Part shown: positions 44,953-53,483 of the stretch, piece by piece
Position numbering within the stretch: the first letter of the stretch is position 1
Layout: every line of letters starts with the position of its first letter
From: Erythrobacter sp. SD-21
GTDB lineage: Bacteria > Pseudomonadota > Alphaproteobacteria > Sphingomonadales > Sphingomonadaceae
Length of the DNA: 64,000 nucleotides
Assembly (NCBI RefSeq): GCF_000181515.1
Contig: NZ_ABCG01000002.1
Coordinates: forward strand, 310,001 to 374,000
Direction: 5' to 3'
Notes under the pieces: model-generated
What the model was told of the DNA's origin: nothing
What the model saw: only the letters and a program-made list of their open reading frames with translations
Database searches by the model: none
Translations under genes and position numbers: made by a program

Positions 44953-46704
44953 ATGTCTTTTTTCAAAAATTCCAGAAGCGGTTCAGCCTCATATCCCGAC
45001 AAGCAAATCACGGCGCTGCGCAAGGAAGGCAAGCTAGAGGAAGCCTATGACCTGGGCATCCGAACGGTTGCCGACGATCCGACAAAATGGAATATTGGAG
45101 CACTCGGATGGGTCCTAATCGGCTTGGTCAAGCGAGAGGCGAGAAACCCTCAATCAGATAGCTTTCAGCGTTTCGCTCGTGAGCTTAGAGAACTCGACAT
45201 CCCTGCTACAGATGAGCTTCTGACAGAGCATCGCTCACAAGCTCTCGCGCTCACCAGCGATGAGGGACGCAGATTCAATGACAAGCGGCTTGCAGCGCGG
45301 GATGCTTATCAAGCCGGCCATTACGAAGATGCCATATCCCTCTATCTGGAGTTAGCAAAAAATGGCCACCTTCAGGATCAGGATTTATTCTCTTTCGGAT
45401 GGGCATTGTCCCGAGCAATTCAAGCAATCTTGAACCGCGGCAAAGAGGGAAACTTCTCCGACGTTCCTGTGGGGCGCGCTAAGAAATTCCTGAATTACTA
45501 TTTCAAGATTGGATTGAGCGGACCGGAGCTTCTCCATAGCATCATACTTCAGCAAGCACTTGCGCTCGCCAAAGAGCGGCAACTCGACATCATCCCCTTC
45601 CTGCAGCTTTGGGGCGTTGATTCGTTTCGGTCGGAAGATTGGCAGCGAGATGTTCTAGAGGCGGAAGACGGTCGCGGTGGTGCCCAAGGCAAAAAACGAA
45701 CCCTCCCCGCACTGGGGGAAAGCGTATTCCTTCGTGCGGCTAAGGAAGCTGTCAGATCACAGCGTCAAGCCAGCGCCGACTTCGTTCTTCCTCATCTAGA
45801 GAGGGTTGCCGATCGCTTCCCCGATAACGCGCACCTGAAGAGATACCAAGCCGAACTACTCCACGCGATCGGCCGAAGCGATGAAGCTCGCGACCGCGCG
45901 GTGGTCTTCGTTCGCTCCATGTCGCGCGAGTATTGGGCGTGGGAGGTTCTCGGAGATCTGGTCCCGGATCCTGATATCAAACAAGGCTGTTATGCAAAGG
46001 CGCTTCTCTGCTCTCCAAAAGAGGAGTTTATCGGCAAACTACGCTTGAAGTTTGCCGAGTGCATTCGCCGAGATCACCCAGGGCAGGCGCGCGGCGAGAT
46101 TGAGCGGGTCATTCGACACAAACAGCAAAAAGGGCAGCGCATACCAAGGAAGGCTGAGGAGCTTTCTAAACGGTCATGGTTTGCCGATGCCCAAGCTGTT
46201 GAGCCATCAGCCGCCTTCTACGAACAGTTGGTCGCGCCCGCCGACAATTATCTGGTTGCGCAAATTCCTGTTTGCCTGGCGGTTATCGATCGCCTGAACA
46301 ACGATAAGAAACTCTTCCACTTCACTGTCGACAAGACCACCGATGGGATCTGCTTCTTTTCGAAATACAACGATAAGCCACAGATTGGCGATGTTGTAGC
46401 CGTTCGCTTTGAGCATGTGGCCGGTGTTGGAACAAAAAAGACCAACCTCCTCACCATTGAACCATCGGATCAGCCAGCCCCAGAGCATCTCTTGAAGGAG
46501 TTCAGCGGGCCGGTTCGCGTTAGTAACGGAATGGGCTTCATGGAGGACGGAACCTTCATATCTCCGACGCTCATTGCGGCTTCACAGATCTCTGATGGGG
46601 AGCAGGTCACGGGACGTGCCATAATAAGCTATGATCGGAAAAAGGCTCGCTGGAGCTTCGCAGCTTTCGAAGTGAAAGTCATCCCGAGAGTTATTTTCTC
46701 TTAG
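44953..46704 (+). CDS. TPR-like protein with C-terminal OB-like domains
   Basis: A 583-aa protein. The N-terminal 300 residues are TPR-like helices ('DKQITALRKEGKLEEAYDLG', 'DAYQAGHYEDAISLYLELAK', 'QAELLHAIGRSDEARDRAVV'). The C-terminal 150 residues look beta-rich and resemble cold-shock or S1-like OB folds ('GICFFSKYNDKPQIGDVVAV'). Such proteins could scaffold nucleic acid and partner proteins. A GGGGG sequence 8 bp upstream of ATG 44953 is a likely RBS. It lies 68 bp after the helicase and 1 bp before the nuclease-like gene. No enzymatic motif is visible. Confidence 0.65.
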   Translation: MSFFKNSRSGSASYPDKQITALRKEGKLEEAYDLGIRTVADDPTKWNIGALGWVLIGLVKREARNPQSDSFQRFARELRELDIPATDELLTEHRSQALALTSDEGRRFNDKRLAARDAYQAGHYEDAISLYLELAKNGHLQDQDLFSFGWALSRAIQAILNRGKEGNFSDVPVGRAKKFLNYYFKIGLSGPELLHSIILQQALALAKERQLDIIPFLQLWGVDSFRSEDWQRDVLEAEDGRGGAQGKKRTLPALGESVFLRAAKEAVRSQRQASADFVLPHLERVADRFPDNAHLKRYQAELLHAIGRSDEARDRAVVFVRSMSREYWAWEVLGDLVPDPDIKQGCYAKALLCSPKEEFIGKLRLKFAECIRRDHPGQARGEIERVIRHKQQKGQRIPRKAEELSKRSWFADAQAVEPSAAFYEQLVAPADNYLVAQIPVCLAVIDRLNNDKKLFHFTVDKTTDGICFFSKYNDKPQIGDVVAVRFEHVAGVGTKKTNLLTIEPSDQPAPEHLLKEFSGPVRVSNGMGFMEDGTFISPTLIAASQISDGEQVTGRAIISYDRKKARWSFAAFEVKVIPRVIFS

Positions 46705-46705
46705 T

Positions 46706-48415
46706 ATGTCGTGGGCTTCTGATCAAGGATCGCAGGTGAACCAGATGGATGCAAAAAACGCCGCGCGCTCTGCCCTGCAGACCAGCGCTACTTTTTGGAG
46801 GCGCGTCACGTGGTCGATCGCTGGTGTAACTCTGACGTCGATCGCGTTGGCTTCCCTGCTCGGCTGGACCTCGCTCGATAGCCACCTGATCATTGTCCTT
46901 GGCGCGTTGTTCAGCTTGGCGTTTATCGCCGCGTTCTTAGTTGCCAGTCGTTCGAAATCTAGGCTTCAGCGTTTCATTTCAGCCGAACGAGAAATTGCTA
47001 AAGCAATAGGCTCGACCTCTTCCGAAGACATCCGAAACATAGTTCATGATCTCCGGAGGTCCGCCGAGACGGATCTAGCAGTTCGCGACCTATTTGCCGC
47101 TTCTAGTCCGCAAATTTCCTATCACCTCGAGCGTGTTATAGAAGTGGAGGTTCGCAATGAACGTAGCCGGAGGGTCCGTGAGCTCTGCGAAAACGCCAGA
47201 AAGATAGTTCTACGACAGATCGAACTGCAGCGTTCAAAGTCGCCGGCGATAAATGCTGAGCGAACGATCAGTGGCGCGATCGAGAATCTCGTCAAGCTCA
47301 AGGCCGATGCGGAGAAACGGTTGGACGAAGAGCGAGAAAGTCGGCGTCTCAAGTGGTGGTTCGACCTCACTCGTCCGGATTTCGAAGAAGTTGAGGAGAA
47401 AATTGAGGAGCTGCGGAGAGCCCGCCAGAAACTCATCGCCTCAGGCGACATCGCCAAAACCGAAAGCTATTTTCGCGATCTTTCCGACCGCGTCGAACGT
47501 CGAACACGCGATATCCAAAAGGATGCTATCGCCTCTATTCCGGCGCGTCCTCATGACAAGTTTGACGATCAGCGCGTTGTGCAAGGTGCGCTCATGCTCT
47601 CGGCCTTATCGGTGCCAATTTCTGCGTGGGCCGATATCAGTCAGGCTGGAAACGTCTTCGACAGTCTGCGCGCGGTAAACGGCAATTACGCCGATATGAC
47701 CGATACCGAAATCTGGTTCGATACCTTGACCATGGCAGGGCCCGAACTTGCTGGCTTGGCCAACCTCACCAAAGGCGCCCTTTTCGAGGCCCACGTAGAA
47801 TCCAGCTTCGGAGGGGAACTTCACGAACACTTCAACCATCCCGACACGGACATCGTGATCGACGGTGTCGCCTATCAGATCAAGGCCACCGATAGCGCCA
47901 GTTATATTGATACCGTCGCCGATGGGATCCCCGTTATCAGCACGTCAGAGGTCGCCAGTATCACCGGTTCACTCGATGGAGGGTATTCCAATGAGGATCT
48001 GACCGATACCGTTGACCTCGCGCTTGGCGGGACAGTGCTGGACATTAGCGATACAGCACTGGATGCCGTGCTAACGGGCGTCGGCGGCGTTGGGATCTTT
48101 GCTATCCTGAGCGGAGTGCGCAGCGCGTCTGCAAAATACAAGGAAACCGGTGATGCGCTAGAGTCGCTGGCGGAAGGCCTCAGCACTGCAACGGTCCACA
48201 CTGCGAGAACGACGGTGAATATGGCAGAAATGGCCACCAAGGGTGTAGTGGGCGTCGCAACTTCACGACCAGTGCGGTTCGCCGGTAGCATGGTAGCATC
48301 AATGGCAACCAAGGCAGCGGCTAGGTTCGATCGCTGGTTAGAAGACGAAGCGCCGACGGGACTGGCCGAGGGCTCGTGGGCCAGCCCGCAAAAAACGCCT
48401 CGCGGTTCGCGCTGA
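46706..48415 (+). CDS. Membrane-anchored PD-(D/E)XK-like nuclease
   Basis: A 569-aa protein. Two hydrophobic helices (about 34-53 and 61-80) come first, then a long charged coiled coil (about 85-280). A nuclease-like core follows around residues 355-395: Glu in '[13 protein letters not shown]', Asp in '[17 protein letters not shown]', then Gln-x-Lys, matching PD-(D/E)XK with a Q variant. A Gly/Ala-rich hydrophobic part (about 430-480) could contact membrane. It starts 1 bp after the TPR gene. Its position at the end of a helicase operon suggests that it is the effector. Nuclease activity is inferred only from the motif pattern. Confidence 0.6.
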   Translation: MSWASDQGSQVNQMDAKNAARSALQTSATFWRRVTWSIAGVTLTSIALASLLGWTSLDSHLIIVLGALFSLAFIAAFLVASRSKSRLQRFISAEREIAKAIGSTSSEDIRNIVHDLRRSAETDLAVRDLFAASSPQISYHLERVIEVEVRNERSRRVRELCENARKIVLRQIELQRSKSPAINAERTISGAIENLVKLKADAEKRLDEERESRRLKWWFDLTRPDFEEVEEKIEELRRARQKLIASGDIAKTESYFRDLSDRVERRTRDIQKDAIASIPARPHDKFDDQRVVQGALMLSALSVPISAWADISQAGNVFDSLRAVNGNYADMTDTEIWFDTLTMAGPELAGLANLTKGALFEAHVESSFGGELHEHFNHPDTDIVIDGVAYQIKATDSASYIDTVADGIPVISTSEVASITGSLDGGYSNEDLTDTVDLALGGTVLDISDTALDAVLTGVGGVGIFAILSGVRSASAKYKETGDALESLAEGLSTATVHTARTTVNMAEMATKGVVGVATSRPVRFAGSMVASMATKAAARFDRWLEDEAPTGLAEGSWASPQKTPRGSR

Positions 48416-48486
48416 ACCATGCGTCAGCCCGTCTCGCAAGACTCGCCTCGTGCTGAAGTCGACTTATGAGGCCGTGTTCCGGACGA

Positions 48487-48508
48487 TTTCACCGGAGATT
48501 CGCCGGGG
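48487..48508 (+). repeat. Two 11-bp units near attR, matching the attL pair
   Basis: TTTCACCGGAG at 48487-48497 is identical to the tandem units at 21411-21432, and ATTCGCCGGGG at 48498-48508 is a related second unit. The pair begins 39 bp inside attR, in the same orientation as at the left end. Likely recombinase or accessory-protein sites. Confidence 0.45.
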
Positions 48509-48546
48509 CCAGAGCCTGCAGAAAACCACTAAATGCTTGAAAAAGC

Positions 48547-48623
<77 letters not shown>

Positions 48624-48734
48624 ATGCCGTGGCGGGGGCGCTTAGCAAGCCGCTGGCGCGCCTGCCAGAAAAAACGCATTTGCTGAATCGCGCGTTAGGA
48701 ATTTGGCAAGCGAGGGCGGGTAGCTTGCCCTGCC

Positions 48735-49133
48735 ATGAGCGCGATGTCCCACGAATTCGACCTGTCGCTTGCGACAATGCTCCCGGCGCGGGGCGAGCCC
48801 GATGCGCGGCTGAGCGAACCGGCCGCGATGGCGGTGCAGTGGGACGCGGTGCACGAAGCGGCTGCGGCCGTCGCGATCCTCGCCCAGCTCGGCGAGGAAG
48901 AAATTTCCGATGCGATCCGCCACCTCCCCGAGCGCGCTGCGGCAGCCGGCGGCGCGCAGCTCGACCTTGCGCGGCGAGGAATCGACGACCTTGCCGCCGT
49001 GATGCAGGCGGGCCTGCGCGCCTTGCTCGCGCTGACCGCCAAGGGGCAGGACACGACCAGCGCCGCGCTGACGCTCTGGCGCGAATTCCACACGGCGCGC
49101 TCTGCGGTTCTCGCACTCGTCCCGGCAAAATAA
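48735..49133 (+). CDS. Hypothetical protein
   Basis: A 132-aa protein, largely helical and Ala-rich, with 'AVQWDAVHEAAAAVAILAQL' and 'AALTLWREFHTARSAVLALV'. No domain is recognised. Base composition is that of the backbone, so it is outside the island. It lies between tRNA-Arg and mmcB on the plus strand. Start ATG 48735; a second in-frame ATG follows at 48744. Confidence 0.6.
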   Translation: MSAMSHEFDLSLATMLPARGEPDARLSEPAAMAVQWDAVHEAAAAVAILAQLGEEEISDAIRHLPERAAAAGGAQLDLARRGIDDLAAVMQAGLRALLALTAKGQDTTSAALTLWREFHTARSAVLALVPAK

Positions 49134-49193
49134 GCCCGGCGGACCATCGCGGCGCGGCTTGACCGCGTTCTTATTCTGTTCCATTCGCTCGGG

Positions 49194-49679
49194 ATGAGCG
49201 ATTCTCCTGTCATCGAAACCCTTCCCGACGCGGGGAGCGTATGCCGCGGTATCCAGCGCCTGTTCGCGCGCAACGACGTGTGGTTGCTGCCAGAAATGCC
49301 CCTGCGCAACGGCCGCCGGGCGGATTTGATGGGGCTCGACCCCAAGGGCCGGATTGTGATCGTCGAGGTCAAGGTCCAGCGCGGCGACCTCCTGGGCGAT
49401 GGCAAGTGGCCCGACTATCTCGATTTCTGCGACCGCTTTTACTGGGGCCTCCCGCCGCATCTCGACCGCGCGGTGCTCGACCAGGACGAGTATCGCCCCG
49501 ATTGCTGTGGCATCGTGGTGGCCGATGGCTATGACGGCGAGATTGTCCGCCCCGCCCCGCTCCAGCCGCTCGCCGCCGCGCGCCGCAAGACCGAGGTCGA
49601 GCGGATCGCCCGCGCCGCCATGCGCCGCGCAACGGTGGGGGCGGACCCGCATTGCGCGCCTTGGGGGAACAGCGAATAG
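49194..49679 (+). CDS. mmcB: MmcB family DNA repair nuclease
   Basis: A 161-aa protein with the PD-(D/E)XK fold of MmcB. It shows 'RRADLMGLDPKGRIVIVEVK' (Asp then Glu-x-Lys) and 'YLDFCDRFYWGLP'. In Caulobacter, MmcB is LexA-regulated and helps repair mitomycin C damage. No SOS box was confirmed here. A signature alphaproteobacterial gene; the call is firm by motif. Confidence 0.88.
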   Translation: MSDSPVIETLPDAGSVCRGIQRLFARNDVWLLPEMPLRNGRRADLMGLDPKGRIVIVEVKVQRGDLLGDGKWPDYLDFCDRFYWGLPPHLDRAVLDQDEYRPDCCGIVVADGYDGEIVRPAPLQPLAAARRKTEVERIARAAMRRATVGADPHCAPWGNSE

Positions 49680-49725
49680 AGGCGGCTGTTAACCCGCACC
49701 GCTTTGCGGCATAGCAGAGGCGACC

Positions 49726-50442
49726 ATGTGGACCGCGATCCTCCTTTCTGCCGCCGCGATGACCGCCATCGTTGCCCTGCGTTACCTCGCTTCTAGCGGC
49801 ATTTTCGCGTTCGCCACCAATCGACGGCTTCCCGGCTATCACGCCAAACTCGGCCAGCAGATCCGCAGCGAGATCGGCTGGTCGCTTGCCTCCGCCGCGA
49901 TCTACGGCGTTCCGGCCGGAGTGGTCGCCTGGGGCTGGCAGGAACATGGCTGGACGCGCATCTATACCGAGTGGGACGCGATGCCGCTCTGGTACCTGCC
50001 GCTGGCACCGCTGCTCTATCTCTTCCTCCACGACACGTGGTTCTACTGGACGCACCGGCTGATGCACCGTCCGAAACTGTTCCGCGCGATGCACGCCGTC
50101 CACCACGCCAGCCGCCCGCCGACCGCGTGGGCGGCGATGAGTTTCCACCCATGGGAAGCGATCACCGGCGCCATCGTGATCCCGCTGCTCGTCTTTCTCG
50201 TCCCGATCCATGTCGCCATGCTCGGCCTCGTGCTGCTGGTGATGACGGTAATGGGCGTCACCAACCACATGGGCTGGGAAATGTTTCCCCGCGCGCTGGT
50301 TCACTCGCGGTTAGGGGGATGGCTGATAACCGCCAGCCATCATCAACGCCATCACGAAGAGTATCGATGCAATTACGGCCTCTATTTCCGGCTCTGGGAT
50401 CGCCTGTGCGGCACCGACAAGGGTCTGAGCGCAAGTATATGA
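49726..50442 (+). CDS. Sterol desaturase/fatty acid hydroxylase family membrane protein
   Basis: A 238-aa integral membrane diiron protein. The His motifs are 'HDTWFYWTHRLMH' near residues 102-114, 'HAVHH' near 123-127 and 'HHQRHH' near 204-209. The family hydroxylates or desaturates lipid substrates including carotenoids, sterols and fatty acids. Sphingomonads make carotenoids and hydroxylated sphingolipids, so either is possible. Its TGA overlaps the start of the DUF2141 gene (ATGA), so the two proteins are co-expressed. Confidence 0.85.
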   Translation: MWTAILLSAAAMTAIVALRYLASSGIFAFATNRRLPGYHAKLGQQIRSEIGWSLASAAIYGVPAGVVAWGWQEHGWTRIYTEWDAMPLWYLPLAPLLYLFLHDTWFYWTHRLMHRPKLFRAMHAVHHASRPPTAWAAMSFHPWEAITGAIVIPLLVFLVPIHVAMLGLVLLVMTVMGVTNHMGWEMFPRALVHSRLGGWLITASHHQRHHEEYRCNYGLYFRLWDRLCGTDKGLSASI

Positions 50443-50888
50443 TGCGATTCGCCCTGCTCCCGCTCGCCGCGCTGGCGCTGGGCGCCGGGGCGCCGTTCCC
50501 CAAGGAAGGCGGGTCCACCATCACGCTGACCGTGACCGACCTGCGCAACGCCAAGGGCGTCGTGCGCGCCTGCATGACGACGCGGGAGAAGACCTTTCCC
50601 AAGTGCCGCGGCGTGGCCGGCGCGCATGCAGCCACGGTCGATGCCCGCGAAGGCGCGATCACGCTCACCTTCGAAGATGTGAAGCCCGGCCGCTATGCCA
50701 TCGCCCTGCTCCATGACGAGAACGACAACGGCAAGGCCGACCGCGCGCTCGGCATGATGCCCAAGGAAGGCTTCGGCTTTTCGCGCGACGCGCCGGTGCG
50801 CATGGGTCCGCCGAGCTTTTCCGATGCGGTCTTCGATATCGGCGAAGCGGACAAGGCGATGACCGTCCGCATGCGCTACATGCTCTGA
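50439..50888 (+). CDS. DUF2141 family secreted protein
   Basis: A 149-aa protein with a short Sec signal ('FALLPLAALALGAGA') and a mature domain matching DUF2141: 'VTDLRNAKGVVRACM', an acidic loop 'LLHDENDNGKADRALGM', and a last strand 'MTVRMRYML'. It is a paralogue of the protein at 10699-11196. I choose ATG 50439, coupled by ATGA to the upstream membrane enzyme; a second ATG at 50442 is in frame. The coupling suggests the pair works together, perhaps on envelope lipids, but this is inference. Confidence 0.8.
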   Translation: MMRFALLPLAALALGAGAPFPKEGGSTITLTVTDLRNAKGVVRACMTTREKTFPKCRGVAGAHAATVDAREGAITLTFEDVKPGRYAIALLHDENDNGKADRALGMMPKEGFGFSRDAPVRMGPPSFSDAVFDIGEADKAMTVRMRYML

Positions 50889-50993
50889 CGGGCGCGCCTC
50901 GCTGGAAGGACCCGGTTAACCTTAACCATTTTTTCAGCACGCCGAGCGCATAGCCGGACACGATAACCACTCGTTTCCGGGGGCATTAGTGCA

Positions 50994-53423
50994 ATGGACA
51001 GGCTAGGCGGCAACTTCGATTCGTTCGACGGCGAAGGCGAATACGACGATCACATCGAAGACATCGGCCCCGATCACGGCGCCCATTCCAATCCGCCGCC
51101 CTCGCCGGTCGGGCAGGACGAGCGCCGCATGCAGGTGCGAGCCTACAACCACTGGTCCGAACTGCTCGGCGGGCAGAACCTTCCGCATATCGAGGATCTC
51201 GAACCCGAATTCCTCGGCGATTTCGGCCCCTATTCGGTGCTGCTCGACTTTTCGACCGGCAGCACCACGCCGACGGTCCAGTTCATCGGGTCCGAGCTGC
51301 GCGGCGAATGCCGGATGCACGACCTGGTCGAGGAACTGGGCGACATCCCCCGCGATTCGCTGCTCGCCCGGATTGCCGACAACTACCTTCAGGTCACCAC
51401 CGCGCAGGCTCCCGTCCCCTTCGAGGACGAATGCACCAACGCCCGGGGTCAGAAGGTCGCCTATCGCGGCATCCTGCTGCCCTATTCAAGCGATCACGAC
51501 ACGATCGATTTCGTCTACGCGGTCGTCAACTGGAAGGAAGTGGCCGACAGCCGCACCGCCGACGAACTGCTCGCCGAAATCGACCACGCAATGGAACAGG
51601 TTGCTCCCGTAGCCACCGAGGACGCCGAGGAAACCCCGGCCAGCGTCGCCGAGATCGTCCGCTTCCACGGCGCCGTACCGGTGGGCGAAGACCCCGCCGA
51701 AGACGAAGCGGGCGAGGCTCAAGCGTCCGATCCCCGGGCGCAAGACGAGAACATCCTCGAAATGCGCGGCAACAACATCGCCGAGAGCGGCGATTTCGGC
51801 GAGCTGCCCGCTCCAAGGTTCGGCCATCACGACGGTGAAGAGGACGAGTACGAACCGCTTTACGGCGAAGAAGGCTATGTCGGCGCCGAAGATGACGCCG
51901 AGGATGGAGACTACGCCCCGCTCTATGGCGAGGAAGGCTATGTCTCCGACGAGGATGATGCCGGTTGCGCCGAAGTCGAGACCGAAGCGGTGCAGGATTA
52001 CGACCCCGCTCCGCGCAAGCGTGACCGCATGGTCGACGCGCTCGGCAATCCGATCGGCGGCGCCGCGCAGGATGACGAGGGCGAGGAACCGGCTGCCGGC
52101 GGCATCACGACCGCGGCCGACTACGGCCTGCCCGAATGGGACGAAGAAGAGGACGAGGGCGAGGATGTCGACGAGCTCGTCAACCCGCTTGCCGATATCG
52201 ACCTCAACAGCCGCCTCCTTTCGCTGGTGAACGCGGGTACGCGCGGCAAGAAGACCGTCGACCTCGCCACGCTGTCAGATTCGCCTTCAGACGAAGACGA
52301 AGACGAAGAGGAAGCACAGGTCGATCGCCAGCTGTTCCGCCCCAAGGCGCCATCGGTCGACACGCTGCTGTCCCCCGAACCCTATGACGCGGAGGCCGAA
52401 GCGCAAGAGGACCACGACGAGTACGACTATGACCAGCCCGCCCGGCCGCAGCCGGTCGAAGACTACGCTGCCGACTATGCGGCTCCGGTCGAAGAGGACG
52501 CGGTCGTGGACGAAGAAGCGACCGCCGCCGAGGTCTACGAAGTCCAGGACGCGGTCGAGCCCGAAGCGGTAGCGCAGGCCGACACCGCCGATGAGACGGT
52601 CGCGGACGTCGGAGAGGCTTACGGCTACGAGGCTGGCGAGGGTATCTCGGAGGCCGCCGAAGCCGAAGAGGTCGCTGCCTCTTTCGAAGCGCCGGCCGGG
52701 GAAATCGTCCAATACGCATACGAGGCCGTCGAGGTCGAAGCCCACTTCGAGCAGCAGCCGGTCGAAGCTGTCGAAGCCGCCGGAGAGTTTGCGGAAGTCG
52801 AACCGCTCGAACTCGGCGAAGAGATGATCCTCGAGGAAACCGTCGTCGAGGATGTGGTCGAGGAGGTTGCGGCCGGGGAATTCGCGCCCGTCGAAGCGAT
52901 CAAAGTCGAAGCGACCGAAGCCGAACAGGACGACGCCATTCTCGACGCGCAGGTCTACGAAGCCGAGCCGGTGGAAATCGAAGCGGAAGCCGACGAAGCG
53001 GTCGAAGCTGCTGTGGGAGTTTACGAACCGGTCGTGGAAGATGCCGCAGAAGAGACCGCGCATGATATCTCCGCACCGGAGCAGCCGGCGCAGGAAGGAA
53101 GCCTCGTCGGCCTGCAGGCCGCGGTGCGCGATCTTGCCGAAGCCGCGCGCAGCACCGAGGATGTCAGCCGCCGCGCGCTCTACGAGGCCGTCGGCCGCGC
53201 CTTCGATGTCAGCATCAAGGCGGTGATCGCCGCCGAGACCCATGCCGAGCAGCGCGCCAATGTCGTCGAGCACCTGCCGCTCGATCGCCTGCCCGCACAG
53301 GGGCCGGAAACGGCGCTCGTCATGGTCCGCCGCACCGCCAATGGCGGGACGGAGATCGTCGGCGAGGTCCCGCATGACAGCATCCTGCTGGAAACCGCCG
53401 CGCTGAAACTGGCGGGCAACTAA
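50994..53423 (+). CDS. Very acidic protein with N-terminal PAS-like domain
   Basis: An 809-aa protein. Residues about 40-185 resemble a PAS_5-type domain ('WSELLGGQNLPHIEDLEPEF', 'VQFIGSELRGECRMHDLVEE'). From about 190 to 690 the protein is a low-complexity acidic region rich in Glu, Asp, Ala and Val, with recurring 'EPL YGEEGYV'-like units near 285-320. A 100-residue C-terminal domain ('LQAAVRDLAEAARSTEDVSR') returns to normal composition. The pI must be extremely low. It may be a flexible sensor or scaffold. It is alone on the plus strand after a 105-bp gap. Confidence 0.7.
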   Translation: MDRLGGNFDSFDGEGEYDDHIEDIGPDHGAHSNPPPSPVGQDERRMQVRAYNHWSELLGGQNLPHIEDLEPEFLGDFGPYSVLLDFSTGSTTPTVQFIGSELRGECRMHDLVEELGDIPRDSLLARIADNYLQVTTAQAPVPFEDECTNARGQKVAYRGILLPYSSDHDTIDFVYAVVNWKEVADSRTADELLAEIDHAMEQVAPVATEDAEETPASVAEIVRFHGAVPVGEDPAEDEAGEAQASDPRAQDENILEMRGNNIAESGDFGELPAPRFGHHDGEEDEYEPLYGEEGYVGAEDDAEDGDYAPLYGEEGYVSDEDDAGCAEVETEAVQDYDPAPRKRDRMVDALGNPIGGAAQDDEGEEPAAGGITTAADYGLPEWDEEEDEGEDVDELVNPLADIDLNSRLLSLVNAGTRGKKTVDLATLSDSPSDEDEDEEEAQVDRQLFRPKAPSVDTLLSPEPYDAEAEAQEDHDEYDYDQPARPQPVEDYAADYAAPVEEDAVVDEEATAAEVYEVQDAVEPEAVAQADTADETVADVGEAYGYEAGEGISEAAEAEEVAASFEAPAGEIVQYAYEAVEVEAHFEQQPVEAVEAAGEFAEVEPLELGEEMILEETVVEDVVEEVAAGEFAPVEAIKVEATEAEQDDAILDAQVYEAEPVEIEAEADEAVEAAVGVYEPVVEDAAEETAHDISAPEQPAQEGSLVGLQAAVRDLAEAARSTEDVSRRALYEAVGRAFDVSIKAVIAAETHAEQRANVVEHLPLDRLPAQGPETALVMVRRTANGGTEIVGEVPHDSILLETAALKLAGN

Positions 53424-53453
53424 GCCGCCTTTCCGCATTAAGTGCTTGAGGAT

Positions 53454-53483
53454 GGGGCGGATCGCAGGCTAGCGACCCGCCCC
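53454..53483 (+). other. Hairpin ending one base before a start codon
   Basis: GGGGCGG at 53454-53460 pairs with CCGCCCC at 53477-53483 with an inner CGC/GCG pair, and the stem abuts ATG 53484. In RNA this could terminate the upstream transcript or cover the start of the phosphatase gene. No clear RBS lies between. Confidence 0.45.

Larger units (their letters stand above)
21273..48546. mobile_element. Mobilizable integrative element at tRNA-Arg(CCG)
   Basis: The element is bounded by 46-bp perfect direct repeats of the tRNA 3' end. It holds a tyrosine recombinase (40411-41643), a MobA/MobL-type relaxase (31946-35125), xenogeneic cargo (type I restriction-modification, a candidate defence trio, nucleases, regulators) and no recognisable type IV secretion or coupling genes. 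Base composition is visibly more AT-rich than the flanks. The recombinase is in the interior rather than beside an att site, which is unusual for tRNA islands. Its transfer would depend on a helper conjugation system. Confidence 0.88.

Noticed and set aside
49369-50304. 311-codon minus-strand frame opposite mmcB and the desaturase gene
   Set aside because: Antisense to two well-recognised genes and rich in Arg, His and Gly.
52287-53438. 383-codon minus-strand frame opposite the acidic protein
   Set aside because: Its Phe/Asp/Arg/Gly-rich repeats are the complement of the acidic low-complexity region, with no independent features.
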